DNA of 64,000 nucleotides from Phoronis australis (Eukaryota; Phoronida; Phoronidae), in the NCBI GenBank assembly GCA_002633005.1, contig NMRA01000659.1, forward strand, positions 158,419 to 222,418, written 5' to 3'. Within the stretch, counting starts at the first letter, position 1; each line of letters opens with the position of its first letter. This document shows positions 33,891 to 47,600 of the stretch, piece after piece. The notes beneath the pieces are model-generated. The model had not been told where the DNA came from. It worked only from the letters and a program-made list of their open reading frames with translations, and did not search any database. Position numbers and translations under genes: made by a program.

Positions 33891-34588
33891 GGGCAATGAC
33901 AATCAGAAAATAAATGTTAAATCTTTATTCAATGGCTGTGTTTGTATATACTATTGTGAGTTGTGGGCCTGTGGACCGTCTTGTTCAAAATATTAACTAA
34001 AATAAACTCGTAACCTATACCACGGTCGTCCAAGAAGGCCTACCCGTTGAACAAGTGACCCAAATTCCGCCACAAAAATGCATAACCCAATTTTGATACT
34101 TTTATTTCATCTGCGTGTGATGCATTATCATCCTCAACATTGGAAAATTAGGCAAATCTTTCGCTCACAGGATTTCCACGTAAGTGGACGAGAAAGCGTG
34201 CTCTGTTTCCTCGAGAGTATCTAGCGAATTCCTCGGCATATCAAAGGCTTTATGGCGCCGCCACGGAGCAGTGAGTCGGTAGCTATCCATAGGCTACGTG
34301 TTGGATGAGACAATTCAGTGCTGACGTAAACCAACATGCCTTTTTTACGTACGAGTTCCAAGACAAAAACGAACAATAAATAAGGCAAACGACCAAAGTT
34401 GAAAAGTAAATAGTACCCGTCATTGAATTTTTAAAATCGATGTATTGTAAGAGAAATTGACGAATAGGTTTTCTTCAGCATCGCGGCTAAACCATGATTG
34501 CATTTATTTGTGAATCGATTAGGAAAAATCGACTAGTCACAGTCTGGCTTAGGCTCGCTTAGGCGTTGGGGTAATACTGAAACCTCAA

Positions 34589-34744
34589 ATGTTAGCCATG
34601 TCTCTTCGTGAAACCCCCAAAAAATCGATCATGGGTCATTTGCCCCTTATTCAATATTTTATGAAAGACGATAGAACGACGAAGCATCTCCATTACCCCT
34701 GCTCGCGCAGCCAACTATTGCATAAAAATCTATCCACAATTAAA
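34589..34744 (+). CDS. LDHD: LDHD putative first exon with start and transit peptide
   Basis: ATG at 34589 opens 52 codons in phase 0 to a strong donor (GTGAGT at 34745), as the exon at 39333 requires. It contains basic and hydroxylated residues ([13 protein letters not shown]), and the resulting length suits the family. It has no conserved sequence, and the next exon is 4.6 kb away. Confidence 0.45.
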
Positions 34745-35635
34745 GTGAGTACATTCTGCCTAGAGAGAAATGTGTTCTTGCTTCAAGAATCCACATAATG
34801 AAATGATTCTCTTTCAACATCATGACGAATGAACTAATTGATGACGTCATACGAAAACACTCTACAGGTGGCCATTGCATAGTTGGAAACCAAGCAATGA
34901 TCTCAAAAAATTGTGATGTTCTGTTTCAAGCTCTAGTTGTCATTATGGTACTCGCAAAACATCCGTTCCCTGCGTTCGTGTCACTAAACTTTCAATAGTA
35001 TCACGGCGCACGCAGGGCTTAGGTCTACTTCGGAAAAGCGTGACTAAAACATTGCAAACTGAAATGCGCTTATCTATGCTTCGTTCTGTGGAGACTGAAA
35101 ATATTGCCTTCACCTGTTGGGATAATTTTGCCTTTATAGACAACAAAAGATACCTATCCGATACCCAAGAACTGTTCACATTACCCTTTTATGGTGACAG
35201 TTAGGCAGGCGCAATAGAGGCAGATCTGGGAGTTTTCATTATAGTCCTAGAGGCAGATATACAAAATCAGATAAGAGATATTTATCTCTTCCTGACTGGC
35301 TGGTGAATAGTTGAATTTGTCAAGAATTGTATCTTGATGATTATGTAGATTTATAGTGCCGTTTACACTTGAAGTTGACACAGATCAGCTGACACGGAAC
35401 AACTTAGTTGTTCCAGAGTGTAAACGGCCTGACACGGAGCAAATTGACACAGCGTGACAAATTTTTGCCACCCGTTTGTGAGGTAAAGCAAACGGGACTT
35501 ATGTTAGCGACCACTAACGGCCACTTATAGTATTGTGACTGCCAATCACTTGACTCCTCCCAGTGACCACACATGTTCCTGTAACCACATGTGTTTCTTC
35601 ATCTAGTACAAAAAATATATATATATGTATGCAGT

Positions 35636-35668
<33 letters not shown>

Positions 35669-38600
35669 TATGTGTGTATGCATGTTACGTATTAGCTAGT
35701 CGTGTCTTGTTCTATTTATCCAACCTCGTCGTTCGTTTTCCTATAATCACAAATTCCCACCAGGGACACTTACAACTACTTGTCTTCAAAACAGAATTTT
35801 TATTAAGATTAGGTTAAAGTTGATGTTGACATGTATTTTGACTTAGTGCAGTGCAAACTTATCGTGAACATGCTTATTGGAGTGAGCTTCTCAGTAAAGT
35901 TTCATCGTGCATTATAAGTTCACGATTCCAAGTTCATGACTTACTGTACGTGAACTTGAGAAATTCATTCCAAGTTCACTCAAGATTCCAAGTTCACTCA
36001 AGATTCCAAGTTCACGTACAACACGCACATCATAAGTGCCGAGCTATATACCAAAGACGTCTACTGTCTCTGGCTATACTAAGCAGAGATGTCGCTCGTG
36101 TACCGTGTTGGGTGATGTGATTCGATCATAGACATCTTAATTAAAGTGATGTCTATGGATTCGACCTTTCTACGAACAGCGAAAATCAGAGACGCGTTCC
36201 ACCTTTCGTTTGGTCTACAAGCTCATGACCATTGCGGGTTAGAAGTTGGTCAATTTTTAATAGAATCACAAGACGCGATGACTTCACTTTGTAAAATCGT
36301 GGTGCAATTTGCGCGTGACGTGTTTTCGTCTATTGACCCATATAATTATGTCGTCAACGAGTGACCTAGTTTACAGCGATAACAACGGAAGGAGGACCGT
36401 CTCGTTGAGTTGCACAAACGTAATCTCCTAGCTGAGTATGAAGTGAACGTTGCTGTCTTGATAGTGTTTAGATTGTCAAAATGTTCGCTCTGCGAGCTCA
36501 CACTGTGGCCCAAGCTATTACAGGCACATCTAAGTTGCTCTTGGACATCGTTTGTAATTGCAGCCGTAGGAGTCAACATCAGGTTCGGTACAGTGCAGTA
36601 ATCAGTTGTCTACTCTACTAGGTTGTAGCAATTGTAAATCACCTTGTTCCCAGTTTTTGACGCGGCACCAGTTGATTCAAAGCTAGGCGTCATAAGTAAG
36701 GAGCAATTATTTGTCGGCGAGTGATTAAGACAAGCTTAGGTTAAATTACAACCACTAGGTCTACTGCAGACTAACATCGCTTGTGGACAACGCAGGCGAT
36801 GACCTGCTGCACGGCTGGCTTTTTCAAATTTTTGGTGTAGGACTAGGGGATGGAACGTACTATGGAAAATATGTCTTTGACATTTGTACAACACTGTACA
36901 GATCAAAATTACAGATTATGGGAAGTTGGGCAAAACAACTTGCTTTCTGAAACTTGATTGTGATGGCCATTTGTGTATTGTGATGAACAAGTTTTTAATG
37001 CTTTAGAATGTGTTGGAATGTTGGACAATGTTATGTTTCTATAGAATGATACCCATGTAAAGGGTATCTCAAACCATTTTATTGACCTCCATTCTAACTC
37101 ATTTATCCAAAAACCTAGCCTAGTCTAATACTAAAGGTACATATTTAAAGAAAAAAGATCAGGGAATGCAAAAATATGTTTTATATTTATGTGCATTATC
37201 ATTATTACATTTTTCAAGTTAAAAATTACATGTTTAAGAAAGCTATATTCATAGCAAAATGAGCTCTTGATTAATTTTAATGAAACCTTTTTAAATGAAA
37301 ACTTGACAAGTTACCTCAAAAGTGCTGTTAAGAATTTTCAATTAGTCCTTTTGTTTGATTGCTATCTTGACAATTAAACAATTTGCAAAGCGTAAGGTAT
37401 TTTTGTAAAAAATAAAAGATGTATACATCTTTGTTACATTGCGCAAAAACTTTTCATCAAAAATCCTAACAGTGTTTTTGAGACTGATGAATATCTAGTT
37501 TGAAAGTTTCAGCGAAATCCACCAAGTCGTTTTCAAGAACGTGTGTTCAAGTTCAAATTAGGTTGATGTGTTGAGAAAAAGCCAATTATGTGGCGATACA
37601 TGAAAATCTCAAGGTCTTCAATTAATTATTCAGTGGAAACTTGTTTTTGGTCGATATAACCTATACAAGTCGTGTTCATTATTTCAACATTCATGCGCAA
37701 TGTCAACTGAATTTGCAATGCTTCGTTAAAACGTTAATACTTTTTATCGTCCCCAGCCGAGAGGCAAGATCAACTGTTGACTTATTTAAACAGTACACAC
37801 CGTGGATTTTTGCACATTTTGAATTACCGGTGGCCACAGACTAAATGTATGACGTAAAATTTAGCTAAACCCATGTTTATTTTGTGTAATTAGCTAGAAA
37901 TTTTGATTTTTCTTTCAATTTTGCCAATTTTCACATTTCCCGCCATGTGACGTCATGGGTTGAACACAAGAGATCAGTGACTAGCATTGAACAATGGCGG
38001 AGAGCAGGAAATTTGAAAGCGACGACGATTATGAACAAGAATTGAAAAAAATACTATAAAGAAACGTACTGGATTGGAGGACATGGGGTTGCACGAAAGC
38101 GAGAATAAGTTTAATGTGCTTCCGGCAGCGTACTTTTCTACTTTGAGCCTTACGAACTGGATCCTCCCGCGAGAGAAGCGGCCTCGGGCTCAGCGAGTCA
38201 ACCCAGTCATCAAACAGACGATCCTGAATTAAGAGCTAATGTTTCTGAATGATAAATATTGTCCTTTATTGAACCAGGCCTTCATCGTAACGTCTCCTGT
38301 GACTGGAGTCAAAACACGAGTCCTCAAAGTGGGCAGAACACAGAGTGGCCCAGGACCGAATCGCTTGGTCCACGATGACGTCCCACTCTGTCGTTGGCGC
38401 ACGAAGCGATGCCACTTCTGCGCAACTTTGGTGTCCTTCGGAACACCGAGACGTTCTCTGTCTGGCTGCTGTTGCTGCAGCCTCCGGAAACATCTTTTGA
38501 TCTCTCTACGAACCTTCTGGACGCTAAATGTACTTTGCTTTCTCTTCACTCTATACACTTTGTCTCTGATCCGAACAGTATGGCGAACGACTTGGGTTCA

Positions 38601-41600
38601 ACACATGACGTTGTACATGATTATTATTTTTTCAATTTTTGCGTGTTTCTTTATGAGATGTGCACTAAAGGCAGTGAAATCTAGTAAGATATAATAATAA
38701 AATTTATTTTGAGGTACTAGAGTCATGTTGTGTACACTTTAAAAGTTGCCGGGTCAGGAGTTCATTCCTATACACACCACGCGTCAGGAGACTGATAAGA
38801 AACCAAGTAAGAACTGGTTAAAGCACGCCGTGAGCATGAGATTGAAACTGTGGAATGTCAAGTTACCTATCAAATTAAAGAAATTGAATGAGGATTTATC
38901 TCTTTTCACAACTTGCTGTGTTTGTGAACACAAAGTCAAAGATGTGTGAGGTGACTCGTAGCATTCATTCTCAACAGTTGTATGCATGCAGACACACAAC
39001 TCCCTCAGGATCAAAACTTATAATGTTTTGTCATTGTTTTCCTCGGCTTCGTTCTATAATTTGTACACCTCGGTGATTCAATGTTATGGCGACTCGGTGA
39101 ATGAAGGGACTGAGGGTACATAGGAAGCTGCTCTGTACCTGGCATGATAGTCGATTTGAACGACATTCCTGTAACCTTTGACCTGAGATAAGTAGTCAAA
39201 GTAAACAAATTTTCATGGTTCTTCGTCTTGCGTAATTATTTTCTCTCCTTTGACGGCAATATTTTCTGAATATGACAAGAAGAAGAACCTGCAATATTAC
39301 TGTGTTGTTATTCATATTTAGCATATTTTCAGGCATTTAAAAGTGCGGCGGTGACAGACAACTTAGTGAGTGCATTGACAAAGGTTGTTGGTGAGGAAAA
39401 CTGTACAACATCATCTGGTGTTAGGCAACATCATGGCAAAGATGAGTCGGCACATGGGTAAGAGTACACATGCCCTTAGAGGGGTGACACGTGTGAATGC
39501 AATCCCACATTGGCATTTGAGGTTCCCCTCAGCCGACACGAGTCTGATTATAACTGATCTAGAAAAGATTGATAACTGCTGAGGAATAGAGATAGGAAGA
39601 ATTGGTGAGAACTGTGGTCAAGATAGAATGTTTGCATTGACAAACTCCTAAGTGGAAAATGAAAGTTATATTGAAATATTTCTTGTGCACAGTGGCACTG
39701 CTTTTCCCAGAAGTAGCATCGCAGAAGCAGCGTACAAACTGAGCATAGGAAACAGCTGGTGGAAGTCTGTATAGTGATTCTGATATAGAAATCGATCGTC
39801 AAACTTTCATAATACAGTGGTGAAACTTTCAAAATGTAGACCTCTAGCTGCTGTAAAACTCTCGTCAGCCTTATGTTTAGAATATAGACTAATCCACTAA
39901 GTTTTTATGAATGGTAAAAAAATTGAGTAATCTTATTGAATCTGCTGGCTTCAGTGTACGCTAGTCGTGAAATTATTGTCCAATCAAAATAAATGGTGCT
40001 ATTTCCTTATGAACTTTCGACTTAAAGTCATTGCATTATAGTGCACTGTGTTACCTGCATGGTATATCCTTGTGAAAATTTAGTTTATTTTGAGGCATGC
40101 AATGGTGATAGTAAGACATCCATGTTTTCAGGAGGGCACTTCCGGTATTCTCTGTTTACATGTTTACATTAATCTTCTGTACTGTCATGATCTTGTGAGC
40201 TCCCCCCTATTGATTCAGAAATCATCCTCCAGATGTCGTTGTATTCCCTGAGAGCACTGAACAAGTCAGTGACTTGGCCAAGATTTGCTATGAACACTCA
40301 GCCCCCATAATTCCTTTTGGAGCTGGATCTGGCTTTGAAGGAGGAGTAACAGCACCTCACGTATGTTGGTATAATGTTATTTTGAGTTGATGGTTTTCCG
40401 GGCTAGAAATTATTAATGCCTGGGCCCATGGGCCAGGTTCATGAATATGTACATGTAGGTACTGTATAATGAATCAGAAAAGCCATATGCGATCAGTAGT
40501 GTTAATTTTATGGAATAAATAGTGACTTTGGTTCTGTTTTTCACTTTTTGATTTTAGCATCAATTGTTAAGAAGCCAACCATTGTTTCTTGTTTTTGTGA
40601 AACGTCCATGTTCATTGGGTCAGGTGATGTGACTAACAGGTGGCGTGCAGACCAGACTTAAAAATGTTTGTGATCAATGGGTTATGCTGAGTGGTTTGAA
40701 TTTGGAAGAGGCATAAACTCACATTCCGTAGGCCACGTTACTACAGATGTTAAATTGGTCTCAACTCGACCTTAATATTCAGCCGTCATCATGTGGCGAG
40801 ACGTTTGAGGTCAAAAGTTTGCTTATTGTGATGCTGTGAAAATCGACAACATGCTGTGAGTCCGCTCTAAAGTACTCCCGCTACACGAATGGGAAGCAGA
40901 ATTTATCAAAACCAGAAGTGGCTTCTTAGAATGGCTTTTGATGCCCGATATTATAGGATAATGTCATGTTTTTTCGTCTTTTAATACTACACCTGATTAT
41001 ATGTCGACTGACTAGATCTCAATAATATGATGCGCTAGTGTTGATCGTGCAAAGAACTGGCAGTTTACGCGTTATGTTTGCGTGCTATATTATCCAGGGT
41101 GGTGTCAGCTTTGACATGATCAAGATGGATCAAGTGTTGTCAGTTAATGCTGAAGACTTTGACTGCACAGTGCAGCCAGGTGTGACAAGAATTGGCATTA
41201 ATGAATACCTACGAGACACGGGGCTGTGGTTCCCTGTTGGTGAGTCACTGTGGTGTTTTCACATTGCGTAACCGGGCTTACTATCTTGTTATACGAGAGG
41301 CTTAAAGATGACAAACTGTTTTGAGAGCATACAGGGCATTGACTTGAAGTAGCTATGAACCCGGGTTCCATAAAAAAAATTACAAACTTTTGATTTTGGT
41401 CACTTTTGACTGTGACACTGGTCTTGACTGATTCCTTACTCAGATTAGAAGTGAGTTCTGGGTTTGCACAGGACTGATAGTTTGTTTCCTGAAGCCATGC
41501 TTGATGCGTAAAATGACACGGTGTGACCAGCCAACTTGTAGAGTCTGGTCTTAACCAATAACAAACTTACAGTTCTTTCAAAACCCAGAAGTCACCTCTA

Positions 41601-44600
41601 AATTGACACAGGAACACTTTGAAACTAGTTTCATTATAGTGGTGAGTGGTAAAAATATAACAAAAGTGATAAACAAGAAGACAGGTTTATGATCACTAAG
41701 TCTTTTAATTTCTGTTGTTTGTTGCTTTTGTTGAAATTCGTATTTATTTTTGAATTTCCACCACAACTTTGCTAAGACTAGACATTTGTAATAAAAACTT
41801 GTAAAATGTGACAGTAACTTAAGGTGACCTGAACTCTCTTTTGAGTGACTAACAAATTTTCTTCAATGTTTTTGGCGTTATGATTACTATGACAAAAGCA
41901 GGTTGTCATGCGACCAACTATTCACTGTAAAAATTGCCATGTGACCCATTTTCCCAGAATGCAACAAATATATTCAAAAACGGTATGTCAAGCTCTACAT
42001 CTAGCTTGTGTAGAGGTAAATATCCAACTCTCTCAGAAACTTATAATTCTACATTCCAATGATGATCACATAGTTTTCAAGCGACACAAGTCATGGTAGA
42101 TGTTGACAATGATGGCTGTCAAAAACAGATGAATGAACAAGTATGCAGAGTTGAGATCACTGGCATTTGATTGACAATGTTTGAGACTTTTCTGTCACAC
42201 TCATCAAACTTTTCATTGCAATATTCAAAATACAATTGTGCGTAGATTTTACTAGCACATTTAGATGTATAGTGTCCTTCAATTGGCCGCAACACATCTG
42301 TGTTGTAATAGCATTTTCATTAAACGTGATCAGAATGGAGTTCTGCAAGCAACACCCGTCGCATGCATACTTGAAAAAAGACGGCTCATAATGCAGGTAA
42401 CTGACAGGAAACCAACAGCGGCTGCGCGCAACCATCGTATTTGCCAAAGTGAAGTCCTGCCAACAACTTAAAATTTTAATTTTTTCACTACTAATAATTT
42501 TTTTACATTTCTGCAAGCGATGAAGTCGCTTCTGGGCTATTGGAAACCACAGTTATGTAAGAAAGCTTATTACACCAAAAACCGGATACAACATGCAGCA
42601 AATAAGACAGATGGCTAACAACAGGATCCGATGGCGTTCGGTCACAGAGACCCTATCCACCACGGGGTGGCAAGGGTTTTACTACGTTATTACACAAAAG
42701 TGAACTGGTGATTTCTTTGAATGTAACCTTTGACTCTAGATCCTGGGGCCGAGGCGTCGTTGTGTGGCATGTGCGCCACCAGTGCGTCAGGAACCAATGC
42801 GGTGCGCTATGGAACAATGAGGGAGAATGTACTTAACCTGGAGGTGGTCCTGGCAGACGGACGAGTAATTCACACAGCTGGCGAGGGCAGACGAACAAAG
42901 TATGTTGATTTCAAAGGAGGCTTTAATTGATTGAACATTGTTTTTGTTTGAGCAAATGATCTTAACACGAGTCCTCAAAATTATAAATCACCAATTTTTT
43001 GCCTATATAATGTCTTTCTGTTGAGGTTTCCCAGTTGTTTGACTGGGTGAGCGATGTTGCACAATGTAAGGATGCTTCATTTATGGAGTCGTGCTGATCA
43101 CTTTTAGGCTGCAAGAGAGCCATCAACGCAGCGTTCAAAGACATGCAAGCAAAAGTTACACTATAGCAGGTCATTAGTTCTGGCGGCTTGCCTAATTAGG
43201 AAACTCAAGTGTTTCCACATTACTGTTTTGTTACAGGAAGACGTCTGCTGGCTATAATCTGACCAATCTGTTTGTTGGGTCAGAGGGAACGCTTGGTCTC
43301 ATCACCAAGGCAACACTGAGGCTTGCTGGACAGCCTGAATCTGTACGTCGTATTCTTACACTGGAGCTACATTAAATGACAAGAAGTTTTGTGTTGGTTA
43401 GCTGGATAGGCATTTTTCTGCTTCTTGTTTATAAGATTGATTTGAGTCTCTAGCAAAACTCACAATTTTGGTGAGCTGCAGTTTTGCCGAATTTTGACAC
43501 AGATCAGTACATACTGAATGTCTACACAACATGATATCTTTGTTATAATGCATTTAATTGTTTCTTTATCTATTTCGAACCTCTTCTGGATGTTTTTTTT
43601 CGAAATCTTTCTAAAACATTTTGAGAAAACACTGGTTGCTGACTGATTGGCTCAACTAGTGATTGACATACACTCAAAAGTGGCCAAACATGGCTTCCTC
43701 CCAAGACTGGCTTAAGAGATTGTAATCATGAACAATTATGGACTTTCACAGTGGATCAATATGTTGGTTTTCCAATCCCAGAAATATGATAATGACCTCG
43801 ACTTGAGGTTTTGTTACTACTGCGTGTATAGATGATTGTTCTGAATCCATCTATTTTCTCGTTTTATTGTCTTACAGATAGTTTCTGCCGTGTGTCATTT
43901 TCCTTCCATTAAGGCTGCTGTAGACACGAGTGTACAAGTCTTGCAGTGTGGGGTACCTGTGGCGAGGATTGGTTTGTTATAAAACTTTTCTAAGTCTCTA
44001 TGTGTTGACAGTGTTGACCCATCTGTGAAACAAAAACGGAAGGGTTGCTGACCAAAAATTTTGACATCATTCTAAAGGATGCGAAATTCGATTTTGTAGA
44101 TTTCTTCCAAGCTTTCATTTTTAGCACAGTTTGAGTGTTGTTGAATGAAGGTTTAGAATGTATCATTCCATGCTCAAACACATCCTTCTAGAGCCACGTG
44201 GAAATTATGATGAAAGTTACCAAGGCCAAAAGGATCGCCTCTCAATCTTGCAAAGATTGAGCAGTGAAACTTGCTTTAAGTGCCTATATTTTACAAAGGT
44301 GATAAAGTTATTTTGATTGTCTTAGACTAGTTAGTTCGACACATCACCAAGGTGGAATACACAAAGCACTTTTTTAGAAAGACTGAGGAATGAAATCTTG
44401 TCTGTCAGATTGGTTCCTTTTGTCAAAGCTGTGGCAAAAGTTATGAAATAATCCAGAAATTATAGTTCTGTATCGTTCAATAAAAAATACTTGCACCTGT
44501 GATGTTTTTACACCAAAATGTGTTTCACTGATTTTCATTGAAAAGTGTTTCGATTTTTTTGTTGAAAAGTTCGCAGTTATAATTCAGTTACTAAATGCTT

Positions 44601-47600
44601 AGAACACGCTGGGTTTTAAGTCTGCACATTGACACATGTCAATTGTTATAGAGAAATTACTAACTAGTACAATATCAACTGTAAATATACCACATTGCTC
44701 TACATATAGTGTGTAGATCTACTAATCATCAGCTTACATTGATGCCCTAACTGGGGGTCAGACCATAGTCATACCTTGAGACATATCAGCCAATGGTACC
44801 ACTGATTTATGTACAAAGTCTTCTCTTGAGTTGAGTGAGTGTGGAATAGAATTTGTTTTTTTTTACTTTTTACCTATCTTACATTAATTATTTTTTAGTG
44901 AAGTGTGACAAAAAGTAAAGGCTTTATTCCTACAACAGTGGCAGTAACATGATCAAATTCCTGGATGGATGAGATATGACTTTCTGACGTCAGCTAAAGC
45001 TAACTCTGTTAAAATACTGGTTGCAGAATTACTGGATGAAGCTCAAATTGAAGCAAGCAACCGATACAGTAAGACGAACTGGGAGGTGAAACCTTCACTG
45101 TTCCTAGAGTTCCATGGAACACAGCAACATGCTGAGGATCAGGCTGTTGTCACCAGTGAGTTGCACAGTCATGTTTTTAACACTCATATACACGTACATG
45201 TGGCTGACTGCATAATTATTGTTAAATGTAATATTAACAGTTTTTCAATTTGAGAAAAAAATAATTGCTAAAATTGCCATATTTTTATTTTTCAGTGATT
45301 TACATTTAGTTGTTAGTGCAAACAGTCAAAATTTCACAAATTTTTGTTTCGTAATGGCTATGCCATGCCATACTAACCATGCTAAAAGCTAATTAAATTT
45401 TGGGTGCAAGTAAAGTTTTGTGAACAGATATTTTAGTTGAGAAAATTTGACTAAGTGAAATTTCACCTGCTGCAAACTGAGGAATGTTTACCATACACCC
45501 CATAGCACTTTGGTAAAGAATTCAGCATTAACAGCTAAACAGTGGCAAACTACCACAGTAAGCTTGACCAGGCTTGGTCATGTTTCGCTAAGTACTGTTT
45601 TGTTGCAGAGGAAATTGCTGAAATGAATGGGGGTGATGACTTCCAATGGTCGCATGACCTGGAAGAGCGTAATCGTCTGTGGAAGGCGCGTCACGAGTGT
45701 TGGTACGCGTGCCTGTCACTGAGAGCTGACTGTAAGGTTTGTGTTGTAACTAAACTGTCGATCAATGTTCACTGTGTCAGGGTCCTGGGACACCGTGTCA
45801 CCTGAGCTAGGAGACTTGTCTCGCACAAATTTGACGAATTTATCAGTTTGTGTGCTATTTAAAGATCTCTAGCCTTCATGTTTTGGATATGTTGAGAGAT
45901 TAATTTTTCATCTCTTGTTTATCATCGAAACTTGTCCATTTTGAGTGTTGTTTTTCATAGAAAATTGCACAAATAATTTCAATATTTCACTTGGCTTGTA
46001 GTGTCGGTGTGAGACAGTGGTGATGAGGCGCTTAAAATGGTGATGTGACTCTCTTGGAATGTTTCACTGAATTTTGGGCACACATTCCACAATATGCACA
46101 TGTACTAAAACTGTCGAATGTTTTCTTTAAATGCACATCATGGTTTGGCTTCATTTCAGGCAATTTCTACTGACGTTGTTGTACCAATATCACATTTGCC
46201 TGATGTGATTGTACAGACGCAAGAAGACATAAAGAATTTTGGGCTTACAGGTGAGCTGTGCACACTGTTATGAAGACATGCTTTGTGAGTAAACCGGCAC
46301 TTCTTAACCCATTTACATAACTTTTCATCAGACTGCCAGCTGTTCATGGCACAAATTGTTCTAGTGCAGCTGAGATGTTCTGTATAATTTTAACATCACA
46401 AGAGCAATTTGGGATCCGCTTGCTCTATGATGTTGCACAAATTAGTCAATAATTCGGCAGGGTTGCATAAGACTTAATCTTCAACAATTGCAATGTAACG
46501 CGTTTGCCTTGCCAATGCATTGTCATTGTTGCTATCCAGCATGGTGTAACATTGTTGCTATTCAGCATGATGTAACATTTATGTGAGGCCCTGGGTCTAA
46601 TCTCAAAATTATTTTTGGCAGTTTCATTTCTAATGTTTTGCTAACTCGAGATAAGTGTCTATTAGAATTCTGTGTTAGATTACACTATGGATCATGCATG
46701 TGACTGTGTTTCTAGTCCAAAATTGAGCTTGATTACAACTAGATTCAAAACTCGAGATTTCAGGTAATAACTTGAGGTTTTTAGTTCAAACCTTCAATGC
46801 TGAGGATTAGACAGTTATCCGCATAAACTATAATGTATATGAACACAGAATAATGCATTGTTATCTTGAATTTGCACAGACGTAGAGTGGAGAAATTGAC
46901 AAAAAAAAAAGATTTTGAGTACTAAGATTAAACCCTGAGGTAGCCATAATCAAATGTAGGACATGCAAAATGCAAACAGCTAGGTGCTGTCTGTAATCTA
47001 CACAGTGTAAAATGAACCAGTATCCTCAGGAAAGTCAACCGTAAAAGTACATGACTGTGCACTGTCAGATGACTTGCTGGCTCGTGTCATCATTTCGTGT
47101 ATTTTTTTCTGCATACAGGACCTCTGTTGGGACATGTTGGTGATGGTAACTTCCATGTTTTCCTTCAAGTGGACGTCAACAACAAGGAGGAAATGGAAAC
47201 TGCCCATTTATTTATTGACCGACTGGCTGAGTACGTACTGTACAGTAATGCTTGGGGGAGGGGCTTGAATTTGGATTGATGTAATCCTTGGCTTCTATAG
47301 CTCTGTTGACATTAACTCATTAGAAAAACTGCAATTTTGTGATGGTGTATTTATGAGGAAATTAATTCTTGTTTATATGTCTACTACAGGAATGATTTAA
47401 AATATAATTCATGGAGGAAAGTTTTCGTACCAGATGAAGATGTACCTTTGTATTGGTTTCATTTGCAGGAGAGCACTGGCTGTCAACGGAACCTGTACTG
47501 GGGAGCATGGGATTGGCTTGGGAAAGCGCCATCTGTTGCCAAAAGAGATTGGCGCTACTGGCTTAGAAGTGATGAAGCAAATTAAAAAAGCACTAGACCC

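Noticed and set aside
36146-36364. 72-codon ATG open frame on the plus strand
   Set aside because: No splice context, homology or codon signal beyond what chance allows in this much sequence.
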